Shown piece after piece: positions 63,337 to 64,000 of a stretch of DNA of 64,000 nucleotides. The position numbers and the translations under genes are program-made. Position 1 is the first letter of the stretch, and the number at the start of each line of letters is the position of its first letter. The stretch comes from Cryobacterium lactosi (lineage in GTDB: Bacteria; Actinomycetota; Actinomycetes; Actinomycetales; Microbacteriaceae): NCBI RefSeq assembly GCF_004403945.1, contig NZ_SOHM01000030.1, positions 184,304 through 248,303 on the forward strand, written 5' to 3'. The notes below the pieces were generated by a model. That model was not told where the DNA came from, ran no database searches, and saw only the letters and a list, made by a program, of their open reading frames with translations.

Positions 63337-63909
63337 ATGGATCCAACTCTTGAGGACATGCCGGCCCGGCTACGGCCGACGCTTCAAATGCTTCTAAATA
63401 CGAGCGCCGAAGATGAACGCATACGTGCCGTTTGGCTGGAAGGCTCGCTCGCGCGAGGATTGGCCGATGACTGGAGTGATCTAGACCTTCACTTGGCGGT
63501 GAGGGAACCAGAGAGCTTCGCCGCCACCGACTGGCTTGAGTCCCAGGTACACCTGGTGCTCGCAGACGCAATCCCGGGACTAACAGGATCCTTCATCTGC
63601 GTTACTTCTGGCTGGATACACATCGACTTGAATGTGCACCCTCCGGATGGTGAGTTCGCGCCCGAGGACACGCGCCGTGTTCTCTTTGACCGCGATGCAC
63701 TGATTCGGAACTCCATGACCACTGCCAGTCCTTCCGGTCTGCCGTTCTTTCCTGCACAGGACGTCCAGATCTTCTTGTACGTCCTTGGCCAGTCCGTCGC
63801 GTCGGTTCGACGGGGCGATCTCATCGCTCATTCGCAAGCCACAGCCATGATGCGCGACCGCCTACTTGTCAATTTGCTGCTCGCAGAAAACGGGGTTACG
63901 TCCCCGTGA
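63337..63909 (+). CDS. Nucleotidyltransferase-domain protein, apparently short
   Basis: This 190-residue protein has the nucleotidyltransferase signature GS-x9-DxD in WLEGSLARGLADDWSDLDLHLAV (about residues 35-57), as in aminoglycoside nucleotidyltransferases and minimal NTases. The C-terminal helical part stops at MRDRLLVNLLLAENGVTSP, shorter than related proteins of about 250 residues, so it may be truncated at its 3' end. AATAAT six bases before the ATG hints at a leaderless start. GC content is lower than in the core genes, which suggests transfer. Confidence 0.72.
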   Translation: MDPTLEDMPARLRPTLQMLLNTSAEDERIRAVWLEGSLARGLADDWSDLDLHLAVREPESFAATDWLESQVHLVLADAIPGLTGSFICVTSGWIHIDLNVHPPDGEFAPEDTRRVLFDRDALIRNSMTTASPSGLPFFPAQDVQIFLYVLGQSVASVRRGDLIAHSQATAMMRDRLLVNLLLAENGVTSP

Positions 63910-64000
63910 GTGGTGTGGTTTCCCGCTCTTGAGTGTTGCTTCGTCAACGTGAAGAGCCACCGTGGGATGGTCAGTGAGTACCGATCAAAGAACTCACAAA
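63910..64000 (+). other. Window-edge sequence with possible start of another gene
   Basis: The 91 bases after the nucleotidyltransferase stop contain an ATG at 63967 followed by 10 open codons (VSEYRSKNSQ) to the window edge. It could be the start of a gene such as a transposase, but the fragment is too short to identify and no terminal inverted repeat can be confirmed. Confidence 0.25.

Noticed and set aside
62672..63571. Minus-strand open frame across the gene-poor stretch
   Set aside because: It spans the nucleotidyltransferase in antisense and the T-arm copy, has irregular codon use, and no recognisable domain.

Overview
The window is GC-rich (third codon positions almost always G or C) and comes from an actinobacterium, most likely a member of the Microbacteriaceae (Cryobacterium/Leifsonia-like). 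The assignment rests on the ilvD / ilvBNC-serA-leuB-ilvE-gltX gene order, the fused otsAB gene, a DUF6458 gene, an interspersed palindrome containing TTGGTCGAGC, and many apparently leaderless genes with TANNNT 6-7 bases before the start codon. Species-level placement is not possible from sequence alone.

Layout. 1-5 kb: 5' part of a hisN-like phosphatase gene (minus strand), tRNA-Lys(CTT), a SpoIIM-like membrane protein, msrA, an M23-type peptidase, a small membrane protein and a DUF2252 protein. 4.9-13.6 kb: a carbohydrate-utilisation locus: LacI regulator with a perfect operator over the next promoter, a peptide-type ABC importer (lipoprotein, two permeases, one fused double ATPase), an alpha/beta hydrolase and a GH1 beta-glucosidase. 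13.8-21 kb: DUF7002 protein, a divergent LysE exporter/ArgP pair, an ECF sigma/anti-sigma pair followed by YceI, an OhrR-type MarR repressor divergent from an ECF-like sigma factor, an IclR regulator and a methyltransferase. 21.2-25.1 kb: a CitA/DcuS-type two-component system divergent from a dctA-type dicarboxylate transporter. 25.4-28.7 kb: a glycine-betaine ABC transporter (ProVWX/OpuA) behind a long leader. 28.8-32.1 kb: flavodoxin, a lipase-like protein and the biotin ECF transporter bioYMN. 32.2-39.7 kb: GlsB-like membrane protein overlapping a GH15 glucoamylase/trehalase, small proteins, an ArsB/NhaD-type permease, a TIM-barrel isomerase and otsAB. 39.7-54.5 kb: branched-chain amino acid and serine biosynthesis (ilvD, ilvBNC, serA, leuB, ilvE) interleaved with small membrane and enzyme genes. 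54.5-62.5 kb: TetR/oxidoreductase/DJ-1 locus, an aminotransferase/LysR pair, gltX and a TrxR-like flavoprotein. 62.5-64 kb: tRNA-Gln(CTG), then a gene-poor accessory-looking stretch with a copied tRNA T-arm segment and a short nucleotidyltransferase gene.

The most unusual signal is a set of interspersed palindromic elements at gene ends. One 61-bp family occurs twice (36449-36509 and 57690-57750), and both copies supply the last codons and stop of the adjacent minus-strand gene, so two unrelated proteins end in the same Arg-Glu-Leu-stop. A 66-bp family also occurs twice (4748-4813 and 54876-54941). Other points worth a second look are an otsAB gene with no usual start codon in its conserved frame, a GH15 gene that reads antisense through the whole of its neighbour, an orphan divergent sigma factor behind an OhrR-type repressor, and the long leader before the betaine transporter.
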